Source: an uncultured Ruminococcus sp.
GTDB lineage: Bacteria > Bacillota > Clostridia > Oscillospirales > Ruminococcaceae
Length of the DNA stretch: 12,833 nt
Assembly (NCBI GenBank): GCA_900540005.1
Contig: UQEM01000064.1
Span: 1 to 12,833, forward strand
Reading direction: 5' to 3'
In this document: piece after piece, positions 1-6,468 of the stretch
How positions within the stretch are numbered: the stretch's first letter is position 1
Layout: each line of letters opens with the position of its first letter
Translations under genes and position numbers: made by a program
Notes under the pieces: generated by a model
Databases searched by the model: none
The model's input: only the letters and a program-made list of their open reading frames with translations
Told to the model about the DNA's origin: nothing

Positions 1-51
1 TTTGGAATCCGCTAAAGGGTTAACAACCCTTTAGAATCCCATTATTAGTTA
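1..51 (-). repeat. 51-bp hairpin repeat, left copy (inverted relative to the right copy)
   Basis: Bases 1-51 are the reverse complement of 12779-12829 with a single difference (C24 against T12806). The copy holds a 10-bp perfect hairpin, CTAAAGGGTT (12-21) and AACCCTTTAG (25-34), with a 3-nt loop. The hexamer GAATCC occurs at both hairpin edges as a direct repeat (5-10 and 34-39). It lies just beyond the pta terminator on the downstream side of pta. No coding potential or U-run marks it as a terminator. It resembles a dispersed REP/MITE-like intergenic repeat; this class is inferred. It may extend past the left window edge. Confidence 0.93.
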
Positions 52-59
52 AACAAAAC

Positions 60-86
60 AAAAGGGACGCATAAAGCGTCCCTTTT
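60..86 (-). terminator. Rho-independent terminator of pta
   Basis: An 11-bp perfect stem (60-70 paired with 76-86, core AAAGGGACGC) closes a 5-nt ATAAA loop. It begins 15 bases past the pta stop codon. On the minus strand the stem is followed by TTTTGTTTTG-type U-rich sequence, as expected for intrinsic termination. The plus strand is also T-rich after the stem, so it may work in both directions and insulate pta from transcription entering from the left. Confidence 0.88.
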
Positions 87-101
87 ACTTTTAACTTATA
101 A

Positions 102-1118
102 TTAAGCCATACCTGCGGTGATGATAGCCATTTTGTAAACTTCATCAGCGTTGCAGCCTCTTGAAAGGTCATTGATAGGAGCGTTAAGTCCCTGAAGGAT
201 CGGGCCGTATGCTTCGTATCCGCCAAGACGCTGTGCGATCTTGTAGCCGATGTTTCCTGCTTCAATAAGAGGGAAGATAAATGTGTTAGCCTGTCCGGCA
301 ACCTTTGAATCGGGACACTTTGTCTTAGCGACCTCGGGTGAAACGGCTGCGTCAAACTGGAACTCGCCGTCGATAACAAGCTCGGGATCTATCTTGCGAG
401 CCTCGATAACTGCATCGTGGCTGAGCTGAACTGTTGCGCCCTTGCCTGAGCCGTATGTTGAGAAGCTGAGAACTGCGACCTTGGGGTCGATACCAAAGAA
501 AGCAGCGGTCCTTGCAGTTTCAACAGCGACCTCTGCAAGCTGCTGAGCAGCAGTGAGGACAACGTTGCCCTCCTTGTCGAGTCTGTCGTTATAGCCGATA
601 TTGATAGCGCAGTCGCCCATTGAGATTTTCTCCTCAACGCCGTCCTTTTCACGGAAAAGAATGAAGCTTGAGCTTACGAGGTTCGAGCCCTTCTTGGTCT
701 TGATGATCTGGAGCGCAGGTCTTACTGTGTCAGCAGTTGAATATGTAGCGCCACCGAGAAGTGCATCAGCCTTGCCCATCTTTACGAGCATTGTGCCGAA
801 ATAGTTGGATTTCTGAAGAGCTGCACGGCACTCGTCCTCTGTCATCTTGCCGCGGCGGAGTTCCGCCATCTTAGCGACCATCTCGTCCATTTCGCCGTAT
901 GAAGCAGGGTCGATAACAGTTGCCTTTGAAACATCAAAACCACTCTTATCAGCAGCAGCCTTTACCTCGTCAGGATTTCCGCAGAGAATAACGTCCATGA
1001 TATCCTCGCTGAGAAGCTTTGCTGTTGCGGAGAGTATTCTCTCATCTGTGCCCTCAGTAAATACGATAGTCCTTCTGTCTGCCTTTAAATTGGCAAGCAG
1101 CTTGTCAAACATTGCCAT
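102..1118 (-). CDS. pta: Phosphate acetyltransferase (phosphotransacetylase)
   Basis: Interconverts acetyl-CoA plus phosphate and acetyl phosphate plus CoA in the cytoplasm. With acetate kinase it makes ATP from acetyl-CoA in fermenting anaerobes. The 338-residue product is the usual size of the short, single-domain PTA_PTB class. Visible family motifs are IVFTEGTDERIL (18-29), NYFGTMLVKMGKADALLGGA (105-124), STADTVRPALQIIKTK (127-142), SFSTYGSGKG (218-227), DGEFQFDAAVSPEVA (250-264) and the C-terminal LNAPINDLSRGCNADEVY (311-328), which carries the conserved active-site Asp/Arg region. The start at 1118 is chosen because GGAGG lies 8 bases upstream; an in-frame ATG at 1148 would place the start before the ribosome site. 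A dedicated promoter and terminator make it monocistronic. No ackA is adjacent within the window. Phosphate butyryltransferase is the alternative family member, but the acetyl-type motifs fit better. Confidence 0.96.
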   Translation of the reverse strand: MAMFDKLLANLKADRRTIVFTEGTDERILSATAKLLSEDIMDVILCGNPDEVKAAADKSGFDVSKATVIDPASYGEMDEMVAKMAELRRGKMTEDECRAALQKSNYFGTMLVKMGKADALLGGATYSTADTVRPALQIIKTKKGSNLVSSSFILFREKDGVEEKISMGDCAINIGYNDRLDKEGNVVLTAAQQLAEVAVETARTAAFFGIDPKVAVLSFSTYGSGKGATVQLSHDAVIEARKIDPELVIDGEFQFDAAVSPEVAKTKCPDSKVAGQANTFIFPLIEAGNIGYKIAQRLGGYEAYGPILQGLNAPINDLSRGCNADEVYKMAIITAGMA

Positions 1119-1153
1119 ATAGATAACCTCCATAAGATTAATTTTCACGTTTT

Positions 1154-1182
1154 ATTATAGCACATTCCCTCAGAAAATGCAA
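1154..1182 (-). promoter_or_regulatory. pta promoter (extended -10)
   Basis: On the minus strand, TTGCAT (1177-1182) and TATAAT (1154-1159) are separated by exactly 17 bases, and TGC precedes the -10, giving the extended TGnTATAAT form. It sits in the 70-bp gap after the DUF4214 gene, with a short leader to the ribosome site of pta. No clear intrinsic terminator separates it from the upstream gene, so some read-through from 1189 is possible. Confidence 0.85.
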
Positions 1183-1188
1183 CAATAA

Positions 1189-2073
1189 TTATTCGGGGAG
1201 CTTGTCTCCCACGGACATTCCGACAACGGCGCACTGTTTTTTGAACTCATCGCTGAAAAGGAAACCGTTGATGACGGAATTTCGCGAAGCTCCGCTGTTG
1301 AGCTGATTAGTCCATGCAGCAAGTCCGGCGGGATCGGGTGAACGTCCGAGCAGAGTTTTGTAAAGCATGGTCACAAAATCGCTGTTTGAAGCATTCTTTT
1401 TTGTGTACTCATCGCTGTAAATAAATCCGAAAACCATTTTCGAGCCGGTATAGCCGGATTTTATCGCCTGACACCACGACTCAAGACCTGTCGGGTCGGG
1501 AGTTCTGCCGAGGCAGTTTACATAGAGCCTGTACACAAAATATGTACGCTCATAGTTCTCGTCAACTGCGCTTGTAACCGAATAGCTGCCCGGCTGTATG
1601 GCATGATCCATGCAGCGCTGCTTGAATTCCTGACTTGACGCAAGGTCACGGCATATTGAGTTCACCGACATTCCCACATTAAGGTGATTGACGTATACCG
1701 CTTTGCTTGAAGCGTCTGCCGTGCGTCCGAGCATAGCCTGATAGCAGTCGTCAACGATCTGTGCGTTCGTCCTCTTGCGGCGTTTGTATTCATCGGAATT
1801 GAAAAAAGTATAAGCCACGTCCGAACCCGTAGCTATGCGCTTCAGGAGCTTTTCCGTCCAGTTGCTCACCGCTCTTTCGCTTGGTTCTCTGTTCAGGCAG
1901 ACATTAAATACTCTTGTGATGAATCCTCTGAAATCGGTCGTATATGTCGCAGCCGATGCCGTTATAACGCTGCTCTGTGAAGCAGTTTTCACGCTGCCTG
2001 CAAAGAAACTTCCGGCTCCGCTCACGGTGATCACCGCAGCAGCGACAGCCGCCGCTATTCTGTTCTTTTTCAT
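1189..2073 (-). CDS. Secreted protein with four DUF4214-like repeats
   Basis: The 294-residue product starts with a Sec-type signal peptide: MKKNR, a hydrophobic Ala/Val stretch (6-20), and a probable cleavage region near SAA (40-42). The mature part is almost entirely four tandem repeats of about 50 residues, at roughly 48-98, 103-154, 178-227 and 230-281. Each has the DUF4214 pattern: an aromatic/hydrophobic helix, then LGR-x-x-D (weaker in repeat 1, NREPS), a Trp or Tyr-containing segment, and F-x-x-S-x-E-F/Y-K-x-x. No enzyme motif, dockerin, cohesin or sortase signal is visible. DUF4214 is common in secreted and surface proteins, but its role is not established, so no function is assigned. 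ATG 2073 is preceded by GGGAG at 7 bases. It has its own promoter and no functional link to its neighbours is visible. Confidence 0.85.
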   Translation of the reverse strand: MKKNRIAAAVAAAVITVSGAGSFFAGSVKTASQSSVITASAATYTTDFRGFITRVFNVCLNREPSERAVSNWTEKLLKRIATGSDVAYTFFNSDEYKRRKRTNAQIVDDCYQAMLGRTADASSKAVYVNHLNVGMSVNSICRDLASSQEFKQRCMDHAIQPGSYSVTSAVDENYERTYFVYRLYVNCLGRTPDPTGLESWCQAIKSGYTGSKMVFGFIYSDEYTKKNASNSDFVTMLYKTLLGRSPDPAGLAAWTNQLNSGASRNSVINGFLFSDEFKKQCAVVGMSVGDKLPE

Positions 2074-2137
2074 TTTATCACTCCCGAAAAAATCTTCCTG
2101 TACCGCATATCGTGATACATCCTGTTATTTCCCATAC

Positions 2138-2167
2138 ATTATACCATTTTATTCTCCCCTGTGTCAA
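2138..2167 (-). promoter_or_regulatory. Promoter of the DUF4214 gene (extended -10)
   Basis: On the minus strand a consensus TTGACA (2162-2167) and a consensus TATAAT (2138-2143) are 18 bases apart, with TGG before the -10 (extended form). This predicts an untranslated leader of about 55-60 bases before ATG 2073. The near-perfect elements suggest strong constitutive expression. Confidence 0.87.
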
Positions 2168-2333
2168 GCGCGGAGAAGTCTGCTCCATGCGAGACTACGC
2201 AAAAGACAGAGTGTTTCCGATAAGATCCGCAGCCGTTACTCAAAACATAGTATTCTTATATGACATATATGTATAATTTTGTCACAGTTGCACGCCCCAT
2301 TTCATACAAGTAGCCAAAAACATGAAAAAACTA
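2168..2333. other. Divergent intergenic spacer with AT-rich palindromes
   Basis: This spacer lies between the divergent DUF4214 and cysP promoters. No gene or RNA is recognised in it. It contains a perfect 10-bp palindrome ACATATATGT (2263-2272) inside a TGACA/TGTCA inverted pair (2261-2265 and 2280-2284). A 9-base word, CATAGTATT (2246-2254), recurs in the cysP leader (2379-2387). These could be regulator-binding sites, but AT-rich DNA gives such patterns by chance. Confidence 0.35.
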
Positions 2334-2362
2334 TTGACATTTCGAGAATTAGAGTGTATTAT
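2334..2362 (+). promoter_or_regulatory. Promoter of the cysPTWA operon
   Basis: Consensus TTGACA (2334-2339) is followed after 17 bases by TATTAT (2357-2362). The predicted start of transcription is near 2368-2370, giving a leader of about 175 bases before cysP. The next terminator on this strand is after cysA, so the leader ORF and all four transporter genes should be on one transcript. Confidence 0.8.
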
Positions 2363-2381
2363 ATACTCATGCTTCAAGCAT
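2352..2381 (+). promoter_or_regulatory. Candidate operator: two abutting palindromes over the -10 and start site
   Basis: Bases 2352-2368 (GAGTGTATTATATACTC) form a 17-bp near-palindrome centred on 2360 with 7 of 8 pairs matching; it contains the whole -10 element. Immediately next, 2369-2381 (ATGCTTCAAGCAT) is a perfect 13-bp palindrome at the predicted start of transcription. A repressor bound here would block RNA polymerase. An Rrf2/CymR-type sulfur regulator is a natural guess from the genes controlled, but no known consensus is matched with certainty. Confidence 0.45.
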
Positions 2382-2434
2382 AGTATTTCGGTATGAATAG
2401 TATGCTTATAGAGCAAATGAAAGGAGGCATTATT

Positions 2435-2479
2435 ATGATAATACGTTATTTTGCCGCCGGAGGTCTCATACGCTGTTGA
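2435..2479 (+). CDS. Putative 14-residue leader peptide ending in cysteine
   Basis: A short ORF encodes MIIRYFAAGGLIRC and ends with TGA. It begins 7 bases after AGGAGG (2422-2427, extended AAAGGAGG), a better ribosome site than the one of cysP, so it is very likely translated. Its only cysteine (TGT, 2474-2476) is the last sense codon. It sits in the 5' leader of a sulfate uptake operon, 65 bases before cysP. Small Cys-containing leader ORFs are known to control sulfur genes in other bacteria, notably actinobacteria. By analogy this one may sense charged tRNA-Cys. The peptide is not recognised as a named family; the function is inferred from position, ribosome site and the terminal cysteine. 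Confidence 0.6.
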   Translation: MIIRYFAAGGLIRC

Positions 2480-2494
2480 ACCTCCTGCGTATGA
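2459..2494 (+). promoter_or_regulatory. Mutually exclusive RNA stems with an anti-Shine-Dalgarno mimic
   Basis: Two stems interleave. Stem A pairs GGAGGT (2459-2464) with ACCTCC (2480-2485); stem B pairs TCATACGC (2466-2473) with GCGTATGA (2487-2494). Connecting segments are only 1 base long on two sides, so they probably alternate rather than form a pseudoknot. The segment ACCTCCT (2480-2486) equals the 16S rRNA anti-SD. It can also pair as CCTCCT with the leader-ORF ribosome site (2422-2427), and AACCTC (2479-2484) with GAGGTT at the cysP ribosome site (2532-2537). Stem B lacks an adjacent U-run, so control of translation is more likely than transcription attenuation. Confidence 0.5.
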
Positions 2495-2544
2495 AACGTT
2501 GCTTATCCACAATATATCGAATTTTTGAAAAGAGGTTTATTATT

Positions 2545-3570
2545 ATGAAAAACAATTTCCTTAAACTTACCGCATTCATCCTCGCCGCAGCCACAGCCGT
2601 TCTCGGATTTACAGCTTGCGGAAAAGGCAAGGCTGACGACGGTACTCTTTCTATAGTAAATGTGTCCTACGACCCGACCCGTGAACTGTACGAGGCTTAC
2701 AATGAGGCTTTCAAGGCTCACTGGGAATCCGAGCACGACACAAAGGTTGAGATAACCCAGTCGCACGGCGGTTCGGGCAAACAGGCTCTTGAAGTCGCAA
2801 ACGGCAACCCCGCAGACGTTGTAACGCTCGCGCTTGAATACGACGTTAAGGCAATTCAGGACGCAGGTCTTATCGAGGACGGCTGGATAAACGAATTTCC
2901 GCTTGACAGCTCGCCCTACACATCGACAATAGTTTTCCTTGTAAGAAAAGGCAATCCAAAGAATATCAAGGACTGGGGCGACCTCGTAAACGGTGATGTC
3001 GGAATAATCACTCCCAATCCCAAAACTTCCGGCGGTGCGCGCTGGAACTACCTTGCCGCATGGGCGTGGGCAGATAAGGAATACGGCGGTGATGAAGAAA
3101 AGATAACCGATTACATCAAAAAACTCTATGCAAATGTTCTCGTTCTCGACTCAGGCGCAAGAGGAGCAACAAACTCTTTCGTGGAAAACAAGCAGGGCGA
3201 TGTGCTCCTTGCATGGGAAAATGAAGCGTTCCTCTCATTAAAAGAATATCCCGATGAGTACGAGATCGTTACTCCGAGCATAAGCATTCTTGCACAGCCC
3301 TCAGTGGCGATCGTTGACTCGGTCGTAGATAAAAAGGGCACTCGTGAGGTCGCAACAGAATACCTCAATTATCTCTATTCAGAAGAAGCTCAGCGTATCG
3401 CAGGAGAGAATTTCTACCGTCCCTCGAACGAAAAGATACTCGCAGAATTCAGCGATGTTTTCGACCTCAGCCTTGACCTCGTAACCATTAACGACTTCGG
3501 AGGCTGGGACGCAGCTTACGAAAAGCACTTCGCTGACGGCGGCGTTTTCGACCGTATCTATGAGCAGTAA
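2545..3570 (+). CDS. cysP: Sulfate/thiosulfate-binding lipoprotein of an ABC importer
   Basis: Extracellular solute receptor that delivers sulfate (or thiosulfate) to the CysTW permease. The 341-residue product has a lipoprotein signal peptide: MKNN, hydrophobic stretch 8-22, then FTAC with Cys25 as lipid anchor; Phe at -3 is less usual than Leu. Hallmarks of the Sbp/CysP family are NVSYDPTREL (39-48), QSHGGSGKQA (72-81), ADVVTLA (90-96), TPNPKTSGGARWNYLAAW (156-173), LDSGARGAT (201-209) and DVLLAWENEA (219-228). These supply the anion-binding loops. The start at 2545 follows AGAGG (2531-2535) at 9 bases and begins directly with the signal peptide; an upstream in-frame TTG at 2476 would spoil it. 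First gene of the transporter operon; cysT begins at or just after its end. Sequence alone cannot separate sulfate from thiosulfate preference. Confidence 0.95.
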   Translation: MKNNFLKLTAFILAAATAVLGFTACGKGKADDGTLSIVNVSYDPTRELYEAYNEAFKAHWESEHDTKVEITQSHGGSGKQALEVANGNPADVVTLALEYDVKAIQDAGLIEDGWINEFPLDSSPYTSTIVFLVRKGNPKNIKDWGDLVNGDVGIITPNPKTSGGARWNYLAAWAWADKEYGGDEEKITDYIKKLYANVLVLDSGARGATNSFVENKQGDVLLAWENEAFLSLKEYPDEYEIVTPSISILAQPSVAIVDSVVDKKGTREVATEYLNYLYSEEAQRIAGENFYRPSNEKILAEFSDVFDLSLDLVTINDFGGWDAAYEKHFADGGVFDRIYEQ

Positions 3571-3583
3571 GGATCGATTTGTT

Positions 3584-4414
3584 ATGAAAAAGAAAGTAAG
3601 GATAATTCCCGGATTCGGCTTATCAATGGGCGTAACGCTGAGTCTTTTGAGCCTTGTGGTACTTATACCGCTGGCTTCGCTGGTGGTTTTCACTGCAAAA
3701 ATGGATCTCAGCAGTATTATCGAGGTCATCACAAAACCTCGTGTCGTAGCAAGCTTCAAGGTAAGTCTGTTGACCGCACTTATAGCCTCGCTCGTAAATG
3801 CGGTCATGGGAGTTGTGCTTGCTTGGGTTCTTGTAAGATATGATTTCCCACTGAAAAGACTGCTTGACGGAATGATCGAGCTTCCGTTCGCACTTCCTAC
3901 GGCAGTCGCGGGCATATCGCTCACTTCCCTCTACGCCGATACGGGTCTCATGGGTAAATTTTTCGCGAAATTCGGCATAAAGGTAGCATATACGCGCCTT
4001 GGAATTATTGTTGCGCTTATCTTCGTCGGCATTCCGTTCGTAGTCAGAGCAGTTCAGCCTGTTCTTGAAAAGCTTGACCCGCTCTATGAGGAGGCTGCCG
4101 GTATTCTCGGAGCAAGCCGTGCACAGATATTCCGCAAGGTCATTTTCCCAGAACTCCGCCCCGCGATCTTCACTGGCTTCGGTCTTGCATTCGGACGCTG
4201 CCTCGGTGAATACGGCAGCGTTGTTTTCATCGCAGGAAACAAGCCTTTCGAGACGGAGATCACTCCCCTCATCATCATGTCGGAGCTTCAGGAATTCGAC
4301 TATTCAAGCGCGACAGCGATCGCTCTCGTAATGCTCGCAGCAGCATTCCTGATACTCTTCCTCGTAAACCTTATACAGATACGCAACTCAAAAATACTGA
4401 AAGGAGGACACTGA
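3584..4414 (+). CDS. cysT: Sulfate ABC transporter permease CysT
   Basis: One of the two inner-membrane halves of the sulfate import channel. The 276-residue product has about six hydrophobic segments (around 14-36, 60-84, 100-116, 138-158, 196-218 and 244-266). The cytoplasmic EAA loop that contacts CysA is at about 169-190 (EEAAGILGASRAQIFRKVIF). LGEYGSVVFIAGN (207-219) is typical of the CysT family. Start choice: ATG 3584 follows AAGGA (3569-3573) at 10 bases. An in-frame ATG at 3560 would overlap cysP by 11 bases and add MSSKDRFV, but no ribosome site precedes it. The gene ends with a good ribosome site (AAAGGAGG) for cysW one base after its stop, so the two are translationally linked. 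Confidence 0.95.
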   Translation: MKKKVRIIPGFGLSMGVTLSLLSLVVLIPLASLVVFTAKMDLSSIIEVITKPRVVASFKVSLLTALIASLVNAVMGVVLAWVLVRYDFPLKRLLDGMIELPFALPTAVAGISLTSLYADTGLMGKFFAKFGIKVAYTRLGIIVALIFVGIPFVVRAVQPVLEKLDPLYEEAAGILGASRAQIFRKVIFPELRPAIFTGFGLAFGRCLGEYGSVVFIAGNKPFETEITPLIIMSELQEFDYSSATAIALVMLAAAFLILFLVNLIQIRNSKILKGGH

Positions 4415-4415
4415 T

Positions 4416-5276
4416 ATGGCAGCAGATACCAAAACTGCGGACACCGATATCCACGGCAGAACGAAAGGTTCAAGCGCCGTTAAATGGCTACTCATCGGCA
4501 TAAGTGTCCTCTTTCTTTTTATAATGCTCGTCCTGCCGCTGTTCACGGTAATTTCTGAGGCTTTCAGAAAGGGCTTTGCGGCTTACGCGGAAACTATTGC
4601 GGACGATGACACGATAAGCGCAGTTCTGCTCACGCTTGAAGCTACCGTCATTGCAGTCGTGATAAATACTGTTTTCGGACTTTTTGCTGCGTGGGCGGTA
4701 ACGAAATTCCACTTCAAGGGCAAAAAACTCCTCGTAACTCTCATTGACCTGCCCGTAACAGTCTCACCTATTATCGCAGGTCTCATATTCGTGCTCACAT
4801 TCGGCTCGCAGAGTCCGATATATCCGTTTTTGCAGGAGCACAACTTCCGTATCGTCTACGCTGTTCCCGGAATTATCCTTGCAACGGTTTTTGTAACATT
4901 TCCGTTCATCTCGCGTGAGATCCTCCCCGTTCTTGAGGCTCAGGGCACTGACGAAGAAGAAGCCGCGGCTATGATGGGCGCTAAGGGATTCACTATTTTC
5001 AGAAAGATAACACTTCCGCATATCCGCTGGGCGCTCGTGTATGGTATCGTCCTCTGCGCGGCACGTGCAATGGGAGAATTCGGCGCGGTTTCGGTTCTTT
5101 CTGGACATCTCCGCGGTGAAACGGTAACACTCCCGCTTCAGGTAGAGATACTTTTCGGCGACAATAAGTACGTTCCGGCATTTGCAGTATCCTCAATACT
5201 CGTAGTCCTCGCAGTTTTACTTCTCATTTTAAGAAGCGTCATTGAATACATCGGCAGAAGAAAGGGGCGCATATAA
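4416..5276 (+). CDS. cysW: Sulfate ABC transporter permease CysW
   Basis: Second permease half, pairing with CysT in the membrane. The 286-residue product has a polar N-terminal tail (1-22), then about six membrane segments (near 23-47, 69-95, 106-129, 147-165, 205-228 and 253-274). The EAA loop is at about 181-201 (EEAAAMMGAKGFTIFRKITL). The DLPVTVSPIIAGLIFVLTFG (111-130) and RAMGEFGAVSVLSGHLRGET (217-236) stretches are strongly CysW-like. AAAGGAGG precedes the start at 8 bases, inside the end of cysT. Its stop overlaps the cysA start by one base (TAATG at 5274-5278), so subunit synthesis is probably coupled. Confidence 0.95.
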   Translation: MAADTKTADTDIHGRTKGSSAVKWLLIGISVLFLFIMLVLPLFTVISEAFRKGFAAYAETIADDDTISAVLLTLEATVIAVVINTVFGLFAAWAVTKFHFKGKKLLVTLIDLPVTVSPIIAGLIFVLTFGSQSPIYPFLQEHNFRIVYAVPGIILATVFVTFPFISREILPVLEAQGTDEEEAAAMMGAKGFTIFRKITLPHIRWALVYGIVLCAARAMGEFGAVSVLSGHLRGETVTLPLQVEILFGDNKYVPAFAVSSILVVLAVLLLILRSVIEYIGRRKGRI

Positions 5277-6334
5277 TGTACATCGAGCTTAAAAACATCA
5301 ACAAGACTTACGGCGATTTCAAGGCTTCGGACAACGTAAGTTTCAGCGTTGAAAAGGGTAAACTCGTTGCTCTGCTCGGTCCGAGCGGCAGCGGCAAGAC
5401 CACCATTCTCCGTATGATAGCAGGTCTTGAAAAGCCTGACAGCGGCGATATCCTCATTGACGGCAAACGTGTGAACGACATTCCTGCAAGCAAACGCGGA
5501 ATAGGTTTCGTTTTTCAGAGCTATGCTCTTTTCAGATACATGACGGTGTACGAGAACATCGCCTTCGGCTTGAAGATACAGAAAGCCAAGAAAAAGGACA
5601 TTGACACGCGCGTAAGGGAACTTATCAAGCTTATCGGACTTGAAGGCTTTGAGCGCCGCTATCCGAGTCAGCTTTCGGGCGGTCAAAGACAAAGAGTGGC
5701 GTTTGCAAGAGCGCTTGCTCCGAATCCGCAGGTTCTTCTCCTTGACGAACCCTTCGCCGCTCTTGATGCCAAGGTAAGGCAGGATCTGAGAAGCTGGCTC
5801 AAAAACATGATCGCAAAACTCGGTATAACCAGTATTTTTGTAACTCACGACCAGAGTGAGGCAATCGAGGTTTCGGACGAGATCATCGTGACCAACAAGG
5901 GCAGGATCGAACAGACAGGTACTCCTATTGAAATATACCAGCACCCGACAACTGCTTTCACATCATCATTTTTCGGTACTGCCTCGGAACTTGAGGATTA
6001 CCGTAAATTCAGCACATTTGACGACATTGCGGAATATGACAAGGCTCTTGTCCGTCCCGAATTTGTTAAGATAACCAAGAAGAACGAGCACCAGAAGTAC
6101 AGAAGCTCTGCGGCTGACGGAGTAGTTCAAAGTACGGCATTCCGCGGTAATTTCATTGAATTCACTGTTTCATGCAACGGCAGTACTCTCATTGCAACGC
6201 GCGGACTCGACGAGTCTCCCGTAGAAGTCGGCGAAACCGTTGACGTGTTCATCTACAGGATTTTTGTGACCCACGGCGACAGCGTTACCATGCTCACCAA
6301 CAACGCACTTCGCGAGGAGTATGTAGTGATCTGA
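5276..6334 (+). CDS. cysA: Sulfate ABC transporter ATP-binding protein CysA
   Basis: Cytoplasmic ATPase that powers sulfate import. All ABC motifs of the 352-residue product are intact: Walker A GPSGSGKT (35-42), Q-loop Gln81 in FQSYALF, signature LSGGQ (133-137), Walker B LLLDEP (154-159), D-loop ALD (162-164) and H-loop His191. YALFRYMTVYENIAFGL (83-99) is the CysA-type segment after the Q-loop. The C-terminal 110 residues form the TOBE-like regulatory domain expected of this class. The start shares its A with the cysW stop; GGGGCGC just upstream is a weak ribosome site, consistent with coupling to cysW. Last gene of the operon, followed by a terminator 41 bases later. Confidence 0.96.
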   Translation: MYIELKNINKTYGDFKASDNVSFSVEKGKLVALLGPSGSGKTTILRMIAGLEKPDSGDILIDGKRVNDIPASKRGIGFVFQSYALFRYMTVYENIAFGLKIQKAKKKDIDTRVRELIKLIGLEGFERRYPSQLSGGQRQRVAFARALAPNPQVLLLDEPFAALDAKVRQDLRSWLKNMIAKLGITSIFVTHDQSEAIEVSDEIIVTNKGRIEQTGTPIEIYQHPTTAFTSSFFGTASELEDYRKFSTFDDIAEYDKALVRPEFVKITKKNEHQKYRSSAADGVVQSTAFRGNFIEFTVSCNGSTLIATRGLDESPVEVGETVDVFIYRIFVTHGDSVTMLTNNALREEYVVI

Positions 6335-6375
6335 GTCAACACTCCCTAGTCAATAAAGCGTTTTGGGCAGACTGA

Positions 6376-6401
6376 GGCGGTTCGATGAACCGCCGATTTT
6401 T
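6376..6401 (+). terminator. Rho-independent terminator after cysA
   Basis: An 8-bp perfect GC-rich stem, GGCGGTTC (6376-6383) and GAACCGCC (6387-6394), closes a GAT loop and is followed by GATTTTTAT. It cleanly ends the transporter operon 40 bases past cysA and separates it from the hem promoter. Confidence 0.9.
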
Positions 6402-6423
6402 ATATGCGCACTGAGTTTGCCGC

Positions 6424-6452
6424 TTGTAAAAATCGCGATTGTGTGATATACT
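6424..6452 (+). promoter_or_regulatory. Promoter of the hemA operon (extended -10)
   Basis: TTGTAA (6424-6429), a 17-base spacer, and TATACT (6447-6452) preceded by TGA (extended -10). Transcription should start near 6458-6460, leaving only about 10 bases before the hemA ATG. There is thus no room for a riboswitch or attenuator in the leader, and control would have to act at the promoter or on the enzymes. Confidence 0.75.
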
Positions 6453-6468
6453 TATAGGCGGTGATAAA

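Noticed and set aside
1835..2263. 142-codon plus-strand ORF opposite the DUF4214 gene
   Set aside because: It is antisense to the signal-peptide end of a well-supported secreted protein and its residues reflect the reverse of that gene; no ribosome site or homology-like motif.
2255..2290. A second minus-strand promoter for the DUF4214 gene
   Set aside because: GTGACA and TATAAG can be found but with a 19-base spacer and poor elements, while a near-consensus promoter already exists at 2138-2167.
2282..2512. 76-codon minus-strand ORF across the cysP leader
   Set aside because: It lies antisense to the promoter and leader ORF, lacks a ribosome site and family-like composition, and would overlap all regulatory elements; treated as a chance ORF.
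2487..2530. Stem B plus the TTTTT run near 2522-2526 as a transcription attenuator
   Set aside because: The run starts 28 bases after the stem, much too far for an intrinsic terminator.
2368..2544. SAM riboswitch or T-box in the cysP leader
   Set aside because: No T-box core sequence, specifier-terminator arrangement or SAM-I core is visible; the structure instead centres on the small ORF and the ACCTCCT segment.
4975..4995. GCTAAGGGATTC within cysW resembling part of the terminal repeat
   Set aside because: Only a partial word match with no hairpin, inside a conserved coding region; chance similarity.
5138..5944. 268-codon minus-strand ORF opposite cysW/cysA
   Set aside because: Long, but fully antisense to the conserved ABC ATPase; length is explained by codon bias on the plus strand.
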